Source of the DNA: Caenimonas aquaedulcis
GTDB lineage: Bacteria > Pseudomonadota > Gammaproteobacteria > Burkholderiales > Burkholderiaceae_C
DNA length: 64,000 bases
Direction of reading: 5' to 3'
NCBI RefSeq assembly: GCF_015831345.1
Contig: NZ_JADWYS010000001.1
Location: 2,191,618-2,255,617 of the forward strand
The notes under the pieces are model-generated. The model was not told the origin of the DNA. It was given only the letters and a program-made list of their open reading frames with translations, and did not search any database. Position 1 is the stretch's first letter, and each line of letters starts with the position of its first letter. The position numbers were made by a program, and so were the translations under genes. Below are positions 25,632-35,047 of this stretch, piece by piece.

Positions 25632-26758
25632 GCCAGGGCGCGCTGGATGATGATCTTCTGGACGTCCGACGTGCCCTCGTAGATCTGGCACACCCGCACG
25701 TCGCGCCAGATGCGCTCGACCGGAAAGTCGCTCACATAGCCGTAGCCGCCGAGGGTCTGGATGGCGGCGCTGCACACGCGTTCGGCCATCTCGCTGGCAA
25801 AGAGCTTGGCCATGGCGGCTTCCTTCAGGCACGGCAGCCCCGCGTCGCGCAGGCTGGCGGCGTGCCAGATGAGCTGGCGCGCCGCTTCGATCTGCGTGGC
25901 GCAGTCGGCGAGGCGAAAGCCCACGGCCTGGTGGTTGAAGATCGCGGTGCCGAAGCTCTCGCGCTGCTTGGCATAGTCGAGCGCGACCTCGAAGGCGCTG
26001 CGCGCCATGCCGACGCTCTGCGCGGCGATGCCGATGCGCCCGCCCTCGAGCGCCGACAGCGCGATCCTGTAGCCCTCGCCCTCCTCGCCGATCAGGTTGG
26101 CGGCCGGGATGCGGCAGTGGTCGAAGTTGACCTGCGCCGTGTCGCTGGAATGCTGGCCGATCTTGTCTTCGAGCCGCGCGACGACATAGCCCGGCGTATC
26201 GGTGGGCACGAGAAACGCGCTCATGCCGCGCTTGCCCGCGCCCTTGTCGGTGACGGCGATGACGACCGCGAGGTGGCCGTTCTTGCCGCTCGTGATGAAC
26301 TGCTTCACGCCGTCGATCACGTAGCCGTCGCCGTCCTTCACCGCCGTCGTCTTGAGCGCCGATGCGTCGCTGCCCACGTGCGGCTCGGTCAGGCAGAACA
26401 CGCCGAGGAGCTCGCCCTGCGCGAGGCGCGTGAGCCACTGCTTCTTCTGCGCCGCATTGCCGTAGCGCATGAGGATCGCGTTGACCGGGCAGTTGGTGAC
26501 GCTGATCGCGGTGCTGGTGCCGCCGTCGCCGGCAGCGATCTCCTCCAGGACCAGGGCGAGCGTGACGTAGTCCAGGCCCGCCCCGCCGAACTCCTCCGGC
26601 ACGCAGATGCCGTAGGCGCCCAGCGCGGCGAGGCCCTTGTGCGCGTCATGCGGGAAGTGATGCTCCTTGTCCCAGCGCGCGGCATGGGGCCAGAGTTCTT
26701 CCTTCGCGAACGCGCGCACCGCGTCGCGGATCATTTCCTGGTCTTGGGAGAGAAGCAT
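25628..26758 (-). CDS. Acyl-CoA dehydrogenase
   Basis: 376 residues, cytoplasmic FAD enzyme. The FAD-binding segment FCLTEPHVGSDASAL, the RESFGTAIFNHQAV motif and the catalytic-base region IYEGTSDVQKIIIQRAL are visible. It introduces the alpha,beta double bond in an acyl-CoA; the subclass looks like short or branched-chain enzymes. It starts one base after the thiolase stop. With thiolase and isovaleryl-CoA dehydrogenase in the same run it likely serves branched-chain acid breakdown. Confidence 0.92.
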   Translation of the reverse strand: MLLSQDQEMIRDAVRAFAKEELWPHAARWDKEHHFPHDAHKGLAALGAYGICVPEEFGGAGLDYVTLALVLEEIAAGDGGTSTAISVTNCPVNAILMRYGNAAQKKQWLTRLAQGELLGVFCLTEPHVGSDASALKTTAVKDGDGYVIDGVKQFITSGKNGHLAVVIAVTDKGAGKRGMSAFLVPTDTPGYVVARLEDKIGQHSSDTAQVNFDHCRIPAANLIGEEGEGYRIALSALEGGRIGIAAQSVGMARSAFEVALDYAKQRESFGTAIFNHQAVGFRLADCATQIEAARQLIWHAASLRDAGLPCLKEAAMAKLFASEMAERVCSAAIQTLGGYGYVSDFPVERIWRDVRVCQIYEGTSDVQKIIIQRALA

Positions 26759-26759
26759 G

Positions 26760-27941
26760 TCAGAGCAGTTCGATCGCGACGGCCGTCGCCTCGCCGCCGC
26801 CGATGCACAGCGTGGCGATGCCGCGCTTCTTGCCGCGGGCTTTCAGCGCATGCATCAGCGTGACCATGATGCGCGCGCCCGACGCACCGATCGGGTGGCC
26901 CAGCGCGCACGCGCCGCCGTTGACGTTGACGATGTCGTGCGCGACCTTGAGCTCTTCCATCAGCGCCATCGGCACCACGGCGAACGCCTCGTTCACTTCC
27001 CACAGGTCGACGTCCGACACCTTCCAGCCCGTTTTCGCCAGCAGCTTCTGCACCGCGCCCACCGGCGCCGTGGTGAACCAGTTCGGCTCCTGCGCGTGCA
27101 TGGTGTGCGCGACGATGCGCGCCAGCGGCTTCGCGCCGTGCTTCGTCGCGGTGGATTCCTTCATCATCACGAGCGCGGCCGCGCCGTCGTTGATGCTGGA
27201 GCTGGACGCGGCGGTGATCGTGCCGTCCTTCTTGAATGCGGGCTTGAGCGTCGGGATCTTGTCGAGCTTGACCTTGCCGGGGCCTTCGTCGATGGAGACC
27301 ACGACTTCGCCCGCCCGCGTCTTGACCGTCACCGGCGTGATCTCGGCCGCGAACGCGCCCGATTCCGTGGCCGCCTTCGCGCGCTTCACGCTGGCGGTGG
27401 CGAAGGCATCCTGCGCCTCGCGGGTGAAGTTGTACTTCGCCGCGCACTCTTCGCCGAAGGTGCCCATGGCGCGGCCCGGCTCGTAGGCGTCTTCGAGACC
27501 GTCCAGCATCATGTGGTCGTAGATGCGGTCGTGACCGATGCGGATGCCGCTGCGGCCCTTGAGCAGGAGGTAGGGCGCGTTCGTCATGCTCTCCATGCCG
27601 CCCGCGACCATCACGTCGTGCGTGCCCGCGAGCAACATGTCGTGCGCGAACATCGCGGCCTTCATGCCGGAGCCGCACATCTTGGACAGCGTGACCGCGC
27701 CCGCGCTCTTGGGCAGCCCGCCCTTGAACGCGGCCTGGCGCGCGGGCGCCTGGCCCTGCCCCGCCATCAGGCAGTTGCCGAACAGGACTTCGCCGACGGC
27801 GTCGCCCGGGATGCCGGCGCGCTCGACGGCCGCCTTGATGGCGGCGCCCCCGAGGTCGTGCGCCGCGAGCGACGAGAAATCGCCCTGGAAGCCGCCCATG
27901 GGGGTGCGGGCGGCGCCGACGATAACGATGGAATCGGACAT
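26760..27941 (-). CDS. Acetyl-CoA C-acetyltransferase (thiolase)
   Basis: 393 residues. The acyl-accepting Cys in SKMCGSGMKA, the His in CALGHPIGASG and the second Cys in LCIGGGEA give a complete thiolase active site. It cleaves acetoacetyl-CoA to two acetyl-CoA, the end step of leucine catabolism, or works in reverse. AAGGAG stands 6 bases before the ATG at 27941; an ATG five codons upstream lacks this site. It lies between a small membrane protein gene and the acyl-CoA dehydrogenase gene. Confidence 0.93.
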   Translation of the reverse strand: MSDSIVIVGAARTPMGGFQGDFSSLAAHDLGGAAIKAAVERAGIPGDAVGEVLFGNCLMAGQGQAPARQAAFKGGLPKSAGAVTLSKMCGSGMKAAMFAHDMLLAGTHDVMVAGGMESMTNAPYLLLKGRSGIRIGHDRIYDHMMLDGLEDAYEPGRAMGTFGEECAAKYNFTREAQDAFATASVKRAKAATESGAFAAEITPVTVKTRAGEVVVSIDEGPGKVKLDKIPTLKPAFKKDGTITAASSSSINDGAAALVMMKESTATKHGAKPLARIVAHTMHAQEPNWFTTAPVGAVQKLLAKTGWKVSDVDLWEVNEAFAVVPMALMEELKVAHDIVNVNGGACALGHPIGASGARIMVTLMHALKARGKKRGIATLCIGGGEATAVAIELL

Positions 27942-27969
27942 GAATTGCTCCTTCAAAAAATAGTGTCGT

Positions 27970-28458
27970 TCAGGAAACCTGGATGAGGCCGCCGCGCTCT
28001 TCCTGCGCGATGCGGCGCAGGTAACTCTGGAACTCCGGGTCCTCGCCCTTCAGCAGCAGCGGCAGCGCCTGGTAGAAGTCCTCGCGGTGGCACCACTCGC
28101 GCATGTAGTCGTCCCAGCTGTTCCAGCGCCGCGCCTCCGTCTCGGTCATCTTCGGCTTGTAGGCCACAAGATACGCCCGCTCGAATAACGTCATCAGCAT
28201 GTCGAAAATCACCAGCATGCGCTCGGTCTGCTCGATGGTCGGGTTGGCGAGCGGCTCGTTCGTGCGCAGGTGCAGGTCCGGATGGGCCAGCACGACCTTG
28301 AGGAAGTCGGTGTACGCGTTGGACAGGAGCTGGTAGCCCTCCTCCTCCTCGTTGTCGCGTTCCTTGCGCTGCTCCCAGGCGAAAAAGACGATCGCGAAGG
28401 GCAGCGCGACCACCGTCACGATGAAGCTTGCGAGCTCCCATGCGTCGCGCGCGTTCAT
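27970..28458 (-). CDS. Single-span membrane protein of unknown function
   Basis: 162 residues with one N-terminal membrane segment ([21 protein letters not shown]) followed by a charged stretch ([13 protein letters not shown]) and a cytoplasmic helical domain with many Trp and Tyr ([19 protein letters not shown]). No named family is recognised. The ATG overlaps the aceK stop by 4 bases, so it is coupled to the kinase/phosphatase. Similar anchor proteins with this helical domain are seen elsewhere in proteobacteria. Confidence 0.7.
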   Translation of the reverse strand: MNARDAWELASFIVTVVALPFAIVFFAWEQRKERDNEEEEGYQLLSNAYTDFLKVVLAHPDLHLRTNEPLANPTIEQTERMLVIFDMLMTLFERAYLVAYKPKMTETEARRWNSWDDYMREWCHREDFYQALPLLLKGEDPEFQSYLRRIAQEERGGLIQVS

Positions 28459-30293
28459 GCGACCGCCTGCGCCACCTTGCGCACGAAGCGCTTGTTGCGC
28501 TCGTAGGGGAACACGTCGTGCACGTAGCCGGCCTGGATGCGTTCCTTGTGCTGCTGCCAGAACGACGCCTCCAGCAGGTCGGCATGGTGCTTCATGAACA
28601 CATCCCGCACCGCGTCGTTGCCCAGCAGGAAGGGGCCGAAGGTCTCGGGGAACACGTCGTGCGGGCCGACCTTGTACCAGACCTCCCCGGACATCTCGTC
28701 CTCCTCGTTGCGGGCCTTGGGCACCTGCCGGAAATTGCAGTCGGTGATGTACTCGATCTCGTCGTAGTCGTAGAACACGACCTTGCCGTTGCGCGTGACG
28801 CCGAAGTTCTTCCAGAGCATGTCGCCGGGGAAGATGTTCGCGGCCACGAGGTCCTTGATCGCGTTGCCGTACTCGATCACCGCGGCCTCGATCTGGTCGC
28901 GTGCGTTGCCAGCGGCCGCGCTGTCGGCTTCGGATGTGCGGCCGGCATCGAAGGCTTCCTGCAGGTAGATGTTGAGCGGGATCATGCGGCGCTCGATGTA
29001 CAGGTGCTTGATGATCACCTCTTCCTGGCCGTCGCCGTCGCGGTCGGAAATCTCCAGCTGGCTGGGCGCGAACTTGCGGATCTCCTCGATCAGCTCGTCC
29101 TCGAAGCGGTCCCGCGCGAAGGCGACCTCGCTGTACTCCAGCGTGTCGGCCATGCGTCCCACGCGGTCGTGCTGCTTGACCAGCAGGTACTTGCCCTTGA
29201 TCTGCTCGCGCGTCGTGTCCTTGGGCGGCGGATACCAGTCCTTGATCACCTTGAACACATACGGAAACGACGGCAGGTCGAACACCAGCATCACCATGCC
29301 CTTGATGCCGGGCGCGATGCGGAACTTGTCGCTCGAATGCTTCGTGTGATAGAGGAAATCGCGATAGAACAGCGTCTTGCCCTGCTTGGCCAGGCCGAGC
29401 GCGTTGTAGAGCTCGTTGCGGGGCTTTCGGGGCATGAGCGAGCGCAGGAACTGCACGTAGGCGCTGGGGATTTCCATGTCCACCATGAAGTAGGCGCGGG
29501 CGAAGGAGAAGAGGCCCTGCATGTCGTCCTCGCCGAACAGGCACGCGTCGATGATCAGCGCGCCGGCCTTGTTGTGCAGGATCGGCAGCGCGAACGGCAC
29601 CTCGTTGAAGCCGTTGATGATCTTGCCGACCACGTAGGCGCCCTTGTTGCGGAAGAACAGGGAGGACAGCACCTGGATCTGGAAGTTCGCGCGCAGCTTC
29701 ACCTGCACCAGGCGCGCGCTCATCGCCTGCACGACGTAGCCCGCATCGCGCGGCAGGTCGTCGAAGGCGCGCTGCAGCTGGAAGTTGGTGATGATGCGCT
29801 CCACCGTCTCGCCGAGCGTCTCGCGCGTCGGGTAGTAGGAGCGGTAGGTCGGCAGCGCGCCGGGCTCGTCGTTCTCGATGTACTCGGTGCTGACGGCCGG
29901 ACGCACGAAGATGAAGTCGTTGTGGAAGTGCGTGCGGTGCAGGATCTTGGTGGTGACGGAGTTGAAGAAGGTCTCCGCCAGTTCCGGCTGGTGATGGTCC
30001 ACCAGCAGGCCGATGTAGTGCAGCTTGACCTGCTGCCACACGTCCATCGGCTGCTCCCCCGCCTTGAACTCCTTCTCGAGCCGCGTCGTCGCTTCCTTCA
30101 CGCGCAGGTCGTAGAACTCGATGCGCTCGCGCTGGGCGCGCTGCTGGCCGTGCCAGTCCGCCGTCTCGAACCGGTGCTTGGCGCGCGCGGACTCGGTGCG
30201 AAAGAGCCGGTAATGGCGGTTGAAGCCGTCCATCATCGCCTTGGCGATGTCGTAGGCGAGCGGCGAATCCAGCCGCTGGGGGAACATCGCCAT
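28455..30293 (-). CDS. aceK: Isocitrate dehydrogenase kinase/phosphatase
   Basis: 612 residues, slightly longer than the E. coli protein. The central [18 protein letters not shown] and [19 protein letters not shown] segments and the kinase-like [20 protein letters not shown] and [20 protein letters not shown] with the metal-binding YDYDE are diagnostic. It phosphorylates and dephosphorylates isocitrate dehydrogenase and so directs carbon into the glyoxylate shunt. No isocitrate lyase or malate synthase gene is nearby. It sits 13 bases after the carbonic anhydrase gene in the liu-type run, consistent with acetyl-CoA-generating metabolism. Confidence 0.97.
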   Translation of the reverse strand: MAMFPQRLDSPLAYDIAKAMMDGFNRHYRLFRTESARAKHRFETADWHGQQRAQRERIEFYDLRVKEATTRLEKEFKAGEQPMDVWQQVKLHYIGLLVDHHQPELAETFFNSVTTKILHRTHFHNDFIFVRPAVSTEYIENDEPGALPTYRSYYPTRETLGETVERIITNFQLQRAFDDLPRDAGYVVQAMSARLVQVKLRANFQIQVLSSLFFRNKGAYVVGKIINGFNEVPFALPILHNKAGALIIDACLFGEDDMQGLFSFARAYFMVDMEIPSAYVQFLRSLMPRKPRNELYNALGLAKQGKTLFYRDFLYHTKHSSDKFRIAPGIKGMVMLVFDLPSFPYVFKVIKDWYPPPKDTTREQIKGKYLLVKQHDRVGRMADTLEYSEVAFARDRFEDELIEEIRKFAPSQLEISDRDGDGQEEVIIKHLYIERRMIPLNIYLQEAFDAGRTSEADSAAAGNARDQIEAAVIEYGNAIKDLVAANIFPGDMLWKNFGVTRNGKVVFYDYDEIEYITDCNFRQVPKARNEEDEMSGEVWYKVGPHDVFPETFGPFLLGNDAVRDVFMKHHADLLEASFWQQHKERIQAGYVHDVFPYERNKRFVRKVAQAVA

Positions 30294-30306
30294 GCGCGCG
30301 CCGGTC

Positions 30307-30960
30307 CTATTTGCGGCCCACGGACACGCCTTCCAGCGCGGCCCGGTACAGGGGTTCGATCGAATCGGCGCTGGCGACCGACATGCGCAGGTCCTGCAGC
30401 AGCCCGTCGTGCACGCCGAAGGCCCACCCGTGCACGGTGACCTTCTGGCCCTTCGCCCAGGCGTCGACCATCACGGTGCTCACGCACACGTTGACGACCT
30501 GCTCAATCACGTTGAGGTCCACCAGCGCATCGCCGCGCTTGTCCTCGGCCAGCGACTCCAGCAGGCCGCGGTGGCGGTCCCGGACGTCCTGGATGTGGCG
30601 GATCCAGTTGTCGGCCAGGCCGATGCGCTGCCCGTGCAGCGCCGCCATCACGCCGCCGCAACCGTAGTGGCCGACCACCATGATGTGCTCGACCTTGAGC
30701 ATCTCCACCGCGAACTGGATCGCGGAGAGTGCGTTCAGGTCCGAGTGCACGACGACGTTGGCGACGTTGCGGTGCACGAACACCTCGCCGGGCTCCAGCC
30801 CGGTGATCTGGTTGGCCGGCACGCGCGAGTCGCTGCAGCCGATCCACATGAATTTGGGCTTCTGCTGCTTGACCAGCCCCGTGAAGAAGCCGGGGCGCTC
30901 GCGCTCCATCTGCTCGGCCCATTGCCGGTTGTGGGTGAAGAGGTCGTGGATCGTGGTCAT
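30307..30960 (-). CDS. can: Beta-class carbonic anhydrase
   Basis: 217 residues. Zinc ligands Cys42 in IGCSDSR, His in VVGHYGC and the second Cys of that motif are present, with Asp44/Arg46 dyad. It interconverts CO2 and bicarbonate in the cytoplasm. Position after peptidase E and before aceK suggests it supplies bicarbonate to a biotin carboxylase of leucine degradation, although no carboxylase gene lies in this window. Confidence 0.95.
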   Translation of the reverse strand: MTTIHDLFTHNRQWAEQMERERPGFFTGLVKQQKPKFMWIGCSDSRVPANQITGLEPGEVFVHRNVANVVVHSDLNALSAIQFAVEMLKVEHIMVVGHYGCGGVMAALHGQRIGLADNWIRHIQDVRDRHRGLLESLAEDKRGDALVDLNVIEQVVNVCVSTVMVDAWAKGQKVTVHGWAFGVHDGLLQDLRMSVASADSIEPLYRAALEGVSVGRK

Positions 30961-31005
30961 GGGAACATTGTCGCCTTGGGTCCGGTTACGTGGAGTTCCG
31001 TAGGA

Positions 31006-31686
31006 TCAGGCAGCGAGCAGGCGGGTGTCCAGGGCCTGCGCCGGCCCGTCGGATTTCCGCACGGCCTGCCGGCCTTCGCGGCTGGTCACCGCTTCGACGA
31101 AGCGCCCGCCGGCGAAGCGCACCATCACGCCGTCGGGCGCACCATAAGCCGGCGGTCCGGCCTGCTCCAGCAGCGGCTGGCGCCACGGCTCGCTGTCCAG
31201 GTGCGGGCAGAAAGTACCCGGGACCCAGCCGAGCCCCTCGCGCGTCCCGCCGCCCGGGACGCTGTCCGTGATGTACCGCTCGAACCAGCAGTTGGCGCCC
31301 GCGCTGATGCCGCACAGCAGCGTGCCGTCCTGCCATGCGGCATGCAAGTCCGCGTCGAAGCCGAATTCGCGCCACACGGCCACCATCGCCACGGTGTTGC
31401 CGCCGCCCACGTAGACCAGGTCGGCGTCGCGAACGGCCTGGCCATAGTCGCGCTTCATCTCATAGGGGAAGAAGGGCAGTGTCGAGGGCTCGCAGCCCAG
31501 CGCGGTGAAGAGTTTCATGAAACGAAGTTGTGCCCGCTCGCCGTCGCCGCTCGCCGTGCCGAGGAAAAGCGCCCGGGGCCGGGTGGCGCGCCGACGCAGC
31601 AGCGTCAGCAGGTAGCGCTCCTGCAAGCCGCTCAGGTCCTCCATCAGGAAGCCTCCGCCGCCGATCGCCACCAGCTCCTGGCTCAC
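31006..31686 (-). CDS. Peptidase E-like protein (S51 family)
   Basis: 226 residues. [11 protein letters not shown] opens the fold, [11 protein letters not shown] follows, and the nucleophile Ser is in [13 protein letters not shown], the S51 signature. Peptidase E hydrolyses Asp-X dipeptides; some relatives are only structural matches. The GTG start overlaps the isovaleryl-CoA dehydrogenase stop by 4 bases and fixes the start. It is an unusual passenger in a leucine-degradation operon. Confidence 0.87.
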   Translation of the reverse strand: MSQELVAIGGGGFLMEDLSGLQERYLLTLLRRRATRPRALFLGTASGDGERAQLRFMKLFTALGCEPSTLPFFPYEMKRDYGQAVRDADLVYVGGGNTVAMVAVWREFGFDADLHAAWQDGTLLCGISAGANCWFERYITDSVPGGGTREGLGWVPGTFCPHLDSEPWRQPLLEQAGPPAYGAPDGVMVRFAGGRFVEAVTSREGRQAVRKSDGPAQALDTRLLAA

Positions 31687-32861
31687 ATCGTCTCCGCGAA
31701 GAGCTCCCGCCCGATCAGCATGCGGCGGATTTCGCTCGTGCCCGCGCCGATCTCGTAGAGCTTGGCGTCGCGCCACAGGCGGCCCAGCGGGTACTCGTTG
31801 ATGTAGCCGTTGCCGCCGAAGATCTGCACGCCCTCGCCGGCCATCCACGTGGCCTTCTCGGCGCACCACAGGATGACCGACGCGCAGTCCTTGCGCACCT
31901 GCCGCACGTGCTCGGCGCCCAGCATGTCCAGGTTCTTGCCGATCGTGTAGCAGAACGCGCGCCCGGCCTGCAGCACGGTGTACATGTCCGCGACCTTGCC
32001 CTGGATCAGCTGGAATTCGCCGATGCTCTGGCCGAACTGCTTGCGGTCGTGGATGTAGGGCACCACGTTGTCCATCACCGACTGCATGATGCCGATGGGC
32101 CCGGCGGCCAGAACCGCGCGCTCGTAGTCCAGGCCGGACATCAGCACCTTCGCGCCGCCGTTGAGGGTGCCGAGCACGTTGGACATCGGCACCTCGACGT
32201 TGTCGAACACCATCTCGCCGGTGTGGCTGCCGCGCATGCCCAGCTTGTCCAGCTTCTGCGCCGTGGAGAAGCCCTTCATGCCCTTCTCGACGATGAAGGC
32301 GGTGACGCCGCGCGCGCCGAGCTCGGGCTCGGTCTTCGCGTACACCACCATCGTGTCCGCGTCCGGCCCGTTGGTGATCCACATCTTGGTGCCGTTCAGG
32401 ACGTAGCAGCCGCCCTTCTCCTGGGCCTTGAGCTTCATGCTGATGACGTCGCTGCCCGCGCCCGGCTCGCTCATCGCCAGCGCGCCCACGTGCTCGCCGG
32501 AGATCAGCTTCGGCAGGAACTTCCGCTTCTGCTCCTCGCTGCCGTTGCGCTTGATCTGGTTCACGCACAGGTTGCTGTGCGCGCCATAGGACAGGCCGAC
32601 CGAAGCGGAGGCGCGGGAGATTTCCTCCATCGCGATCATGTGCGCGAGATAGCCCATGCCCGCGCCGCCGTATTCCTCGGGCACCGTGATGCCCAGTACG
32701 CCGAGCGCGCCCATCTTCTGCCACAGGTCCATCGGGAACTGGTCGCTGCGGTCGATCTCCGCGGCGCGCGGCGCGATCTCGGATTGCGCGAAGGACTGCA
32801 CCGCATCGCGCAGCGCGTCGATGTCTTCTCCCAACTGGAAATTCAGGCCTGGCAGGTTCAT
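31683..32861 (-). CDS. ivd: Isovaleryl-CoA dehydrogenase
   Basis: 392 residues. The sequence follows bacterial isovaleryl-CoA dehydrogenases: [19 protein letters not shown] start, [19 protein letters not shown] segment, [20 protein letters not shown] with the glutamate-bearing region typical of this subtype, and [19 protein letters not shown]. It converts isovaleryl-CoA to 3-methylcrotonyl-CoA in leucine breakdown. AGGAG precedes the ATG. It is downstream of the thioesterase gene and the LiuR-type operator. The carboxylase and hydratase genes that normally follow (liuBCDE) are absent from the window. Confidence 0.93.
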   Translation of the reverse strand: MNLPGLNFQLGEDIDALRDAVQSFAQSEIAPRAAEIDRSDQFPMDLWQKMGALGVLGITVPEEYGGAGMGYLAHMIAMEEISRASASVGLSYGAHSNLCVNQIKRNGSEEQKRKFLPKLISGEHVGALAMSEPGAGSDVISMKLKAQEKGGCYVLNGTKMWITNGPDADTMVVYAKTEPELGARGVTAFIVEKGMKGFSTAQKLDKLGMRGSHTGEMVFDNVEVPMSNVLGTLNGGAKVLMSGLDYERAVLAAGPIGIMQSVMDNVVPYIHDRKQFGQSIGEFQLIQGKVADMYTVLQAGRAFCYTIGKNLDMLGAEHVRQVRKDCASVILWCAEKATWMAGEGVQIFGGNGYINEYPLGRLWRDAKLYEIGAGTSEIRRMLIGRELFAETM

Positions 32862-32883
32862 GGGATGGTCTCCTCTTGTCGTT

Positions 32884-33345
32884 TCAGTGCTGGATGCCGT
32901 CGCGCCCGACCACGGCCATCAGCGTCGCATGCATGGTGGCGATCAGCTTCTCGCGCCCGTCGGCTGCAATGGCGAAGGCGCGGCCTTCGGTCACCGTGAC
33001 GGTGCGTCCCGGCTTGACGACGAGGCCCTCCATGCGGAAGCGCTCGCCCTGCGCGGGCGCGAGCAGGTTGATCTTGAACTCGATGGTGAGCACTGCGGCG
33101 TCCTGGGGCATCAGGCTGAACCCGGCATAGCCGCAGGCGGAGTCCAGCGCGGTCGCCACCATGCCGGCGTGCAGGAAGCCGTGCTGCTGCGTGAGCGCCT
33201 TCGCCCAGGGCAGCTCGATCACCACCCGGCCCGGTTCCACCGCGCCGAGCGTGGCGCCGATGGTCTTCATGGCAGCCTGCCGCTCGAAACTGGTTCGCAC
33301 GCGGTCGGCGTAGGCGGCATCTTTCGGCTGGAAGCTGGGGGCCAT
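32884..33345 (-). CDS. PaaI-like hotdog thioesterase
   Basis: 153 residues. The hotdog core [23 protein letters not shown] holds the HGF/HAG catalytic region and an Asp, as in PaaI-type acyl-CoA thioesterases. It could hydrolyse stalled CoA intermediates of the branched-chain pathway. I chose the ATG at 33345 because AGGAG is 5 bases upstream; a GTG two codons earlier is less likely. It is the first gene after the 33362-33383 operator. Confidence 0.88.
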   Translation of the reverse strand: MAPSFQPKDAAYADRVRTSFERQAAMKTIGATLGAVEPGRVVIELPWAKALTQQHGFLHAGMVATALDSACGYAGFSLMPQDAAVLTIEFKINLLAPAQGERFRMEGLVVKPGRTVTVTEGRAFAIAADGREKLIATMHATLMAVVGRDGIQH

Positions 33346-33361
33346 GGACACTCCTGGCGAG

Positions 33362-33383
33362 TTGACGTTTACGTAAACGTCAA
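33362..33383. promoter_or_regulatory. LiuR-type operator upstream of the thioesterase-ivd run
   Basis: A perfect palindrome of 11-bp arms, TTGACGTTTAC and GTAAACGTCAA, without spacer. A CATAAT hexamer on the minus strand (33388 to 33383) abuts it and could be the -10 box, so bound LiuR would cover the transcription start. The resemblance to the known LiuR motif core ACGTTTACGTAA supports the assignment. The symmetry is seen; the binding protein is inferred. Confidence 0.85.
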
Positions 33384-33421
33384 TTATGCCGAGTTTTGAA
33401 CAACCGGATTGCCGGTTTTTC

Positions 33422-33829
33422 TCAAGCAGCCTGCCGGGACTTCTCCGTGCGCGACAGCAGCGCCCGCGCCTCCTTCTCGTGCGCGCGCACCTCCTCGAGG
33501 TTCGCCTGCAGGTCGGCCATCTGCTCTTCCAGCTGCTTGCGGTGCAGCGCGAGGATGGCGAGGAATTTCTTCAGCTGCGGGCCCGTGTCGCGCGGGCTGT
33601 CGTACATGTCGATCAGCTCCTTGGCCTCCGACAGGGACAGGCCCAGGCGCTTGGCGCGCAGCGTGAGCTTCAGGCGCGTGCGGTCCCGCGCGCTGTAGAT
33701 GCGGTTGCGCCCGCCCGGGCCCGAGCGCTCGGGCTGCAGCAGGCCCATGTCCTCGTAGAAGCGCATGGCGCGGGTGGTGAGGTCGAATTCCTTCGCCAGG
33801 TCGCCGATGGTGTATGTCGTGGTTGCCAC
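33422..33829 (-). CDS. liuR: MerR-family regulator, LiuR type
   Basis: 135 residues. The N-terminus TYTIGDLAKEFDLTTRAMRFYEDMGLLQP is a MerR winged helix, followed by LGLSLSEAKELIDMYDSP and a long C-terminal coiled coil (EEQMADLQANLEEVRAHEKEA). There are no metal-binding cysteines, which fits LiuR, the regulator of branched-chain amino acid degradation. Genes on both sides carry the same palindrome, one at its own promoter, so it probably represses itself, the isovaleryl-CoA dehydrogenase operon and the divergent hydrolase. Confidence 0.92.
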   Translation of the reverse strand: MATTTYTIGDLAKEFDLTTRAMRFYEDMGLLQPERSGPGGRNRIYSARDRTRLKLTLRAKRLGLSLSEAKELIDMYDSPRDTGPQLKKFLAILALHRKQLEEQMADLQANLEEVRAHEKEARALLSRTEKSRQAA

Positions 33830-33861
33830 TATGAGTTCCGGGTTCGTCCCTACAATGCGGG

Positions 33862-33890
33862 ATTACATATGACGTTTACGTCAACGTCAA
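33862..33890 (-). promoter_or_regulatory. liuR promoter with overlapping LiuR operator
   Basis: On the minus strand TTGACG (33890 to 33885) and TGTAAT (33867 to 33862) stand 17 bases apart, a near-consensus promoter. The interval 33869-33890 is a second copy of the LiuR palindrome, 20 of 22 positions identical to the one at 33362-33383. This is the MerR-like design with the operator in the spacer. It also lies in front of the divergent metallo-hydrolase gene, whose TACAAT (33851-33856) is a possible -10 box. Confidence 0.8.
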
Positions 33891-33922
33891 TCAGCAATCC
33901 GCCCGCTTTCAACCCCCTCCCC

Positions 33923-35047
33923 ATGAACGCCCTCGAACAACGCCTGCAGTACCCGTTCGGCGACAGCCTTCCCGCCCCGGGCGAGACGATGGAGGTAGCG
34001 CCGGGTGTTCGCTGGATCCGCATGGCGCTGCCTTTCGCGCTGGACCACATCAACCTGTGGCTGCTGCGCGACGAGATCGACGGCCGCGCCGGGTGGACGG
34101 TGGTGGACTGCTGCATCAGCCGCGACGAAGCGAAGGCGCAATGGGAGCGGATCTTCGCCACCCAGCTGCAGGGCCTGCCCATCCTTCGCGTGGTCGTCAC
34201 GCACATGCATCCCGACCACATCGGCCTCGCGTCCTGGCTGTGCGAGCGCTGGGACGCGCCGCTGTGGATCAGCGCCACCGACTACAACGCCTCGCGGCTC
34301 GCCTCGCAGAGCACCACCGGCTTCGGCGGCGACGCGACGGCGAAGTTCTTCGCGTCGCACGGGCTCACGGATCCGGAGGCGCTGGAGAAAGTGCGCGGCC
34401 GCACGAACTACTACGCGGGCATGGTGCCCGCCGTGCCGCGCAGTTTCCACCGCATGCAGGACGGCGACCTGCTCACCATCGGCGGGCGCGCGTGGCGCTG
34501 CATCTCGGGGTACGGCCATGCGCCCGAACACATCGCGCTTTTCTGCGGTGAACTCGCGGTACTGATCGGCGGCGACATGATGCTGCCGCGCATCTCCACC
34601 AACGTGAGCGTCTACGACGTGGAGCCGGAATCCGATCCGCTGCGCCTTTTCCTCGAATCGATCGACAAGTTCGCCGGCCTCCCCGACGGCACCCTCACGC
34701 TGCCCTCGCACGGCAAGCCCTTTCGCGGGCTGCACGAGCGCATCTCGCAACTGCACGCGCACCATCGCGACCGGCTTGCCGAAGTGATGGAAGCCTGCGA
34801 ACGCGCGCCGCAGTGCGGCGCGGACGTGCTGCCCGTGATGTTCAAGCGCCCCCTCGACCTGCACCAGACCACCTTCGCCATGGGCGAGTCGGTCGCGCAC
34901 CTGCATGCGCTGTGGTTTGCCGGCAAGCTCGAGCGCACGCGCGGCGCGGACGGCATCTACCGCTTCAGCGCCCAGGTCCCCGTGCCGCCGTCGCGCGCCG
35001 GGGATGCGAGCCACTGGGGCGGCGCACTCTCGCCCAGCGTGAAGTAG
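33923..35047 (+). CDS. Metallo-beta-lactamase-fold hydrolase
   Basis: 374 residues. The HxHxDH motif is in VVVTHMHPDHIGLA near residue 90-100, with later His and Asp ligands in SGYGHAPEHI, GGDMML and LPSHGKPF. This gives a two-metal site; the substrate is unknown. The ATG at 33923 is preferred to one at 33869, 18 codons upstream, because the latter lies inside the LiuR operator. The gene reads away from liuR and may be in its regulon. The 3' end overlaps the convergent kinase gene by 91 bases. Confidence 0.85.
   Translation: MNALEQRLQYPFGDSLPAPGETMEVAPGVRWIRMALPFALDHINLWLLRDEIDGRAGWTVVDCCISRDEAKAQWERIFATQLQGLPILRVVVTHMHPDHIGLASWLCERWDAPLWISATDYNASRLASQSTTGFGGDATAKFFASHGLTDPEALEKVRGRTNYYAGMVPAVPRSFHRMQDGDLLTIGGRAWRCISGYGHAPEHIALFCGELAVLIGGDMMLPRISTNVSVYDVEPESDPLRLFLESIDKFAGLPDGTLTLPSHGKPFRGLHERISQLHAHHRDRLAEVMEACERAPQCGADVLPVMFKRPLDLHQTTFAMGESVAHLHALWFAGKLERTRGADGIYRFSAQVPVPPSRAGDASHWGGALSPSVK

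Noticed and set aside
33869..33922. Upstream ATG start for the metallo-hydrolase
   Set aside because: It lies within the LiuR palindrome, has no ribosome site, and adds 18 low-complexity residues.
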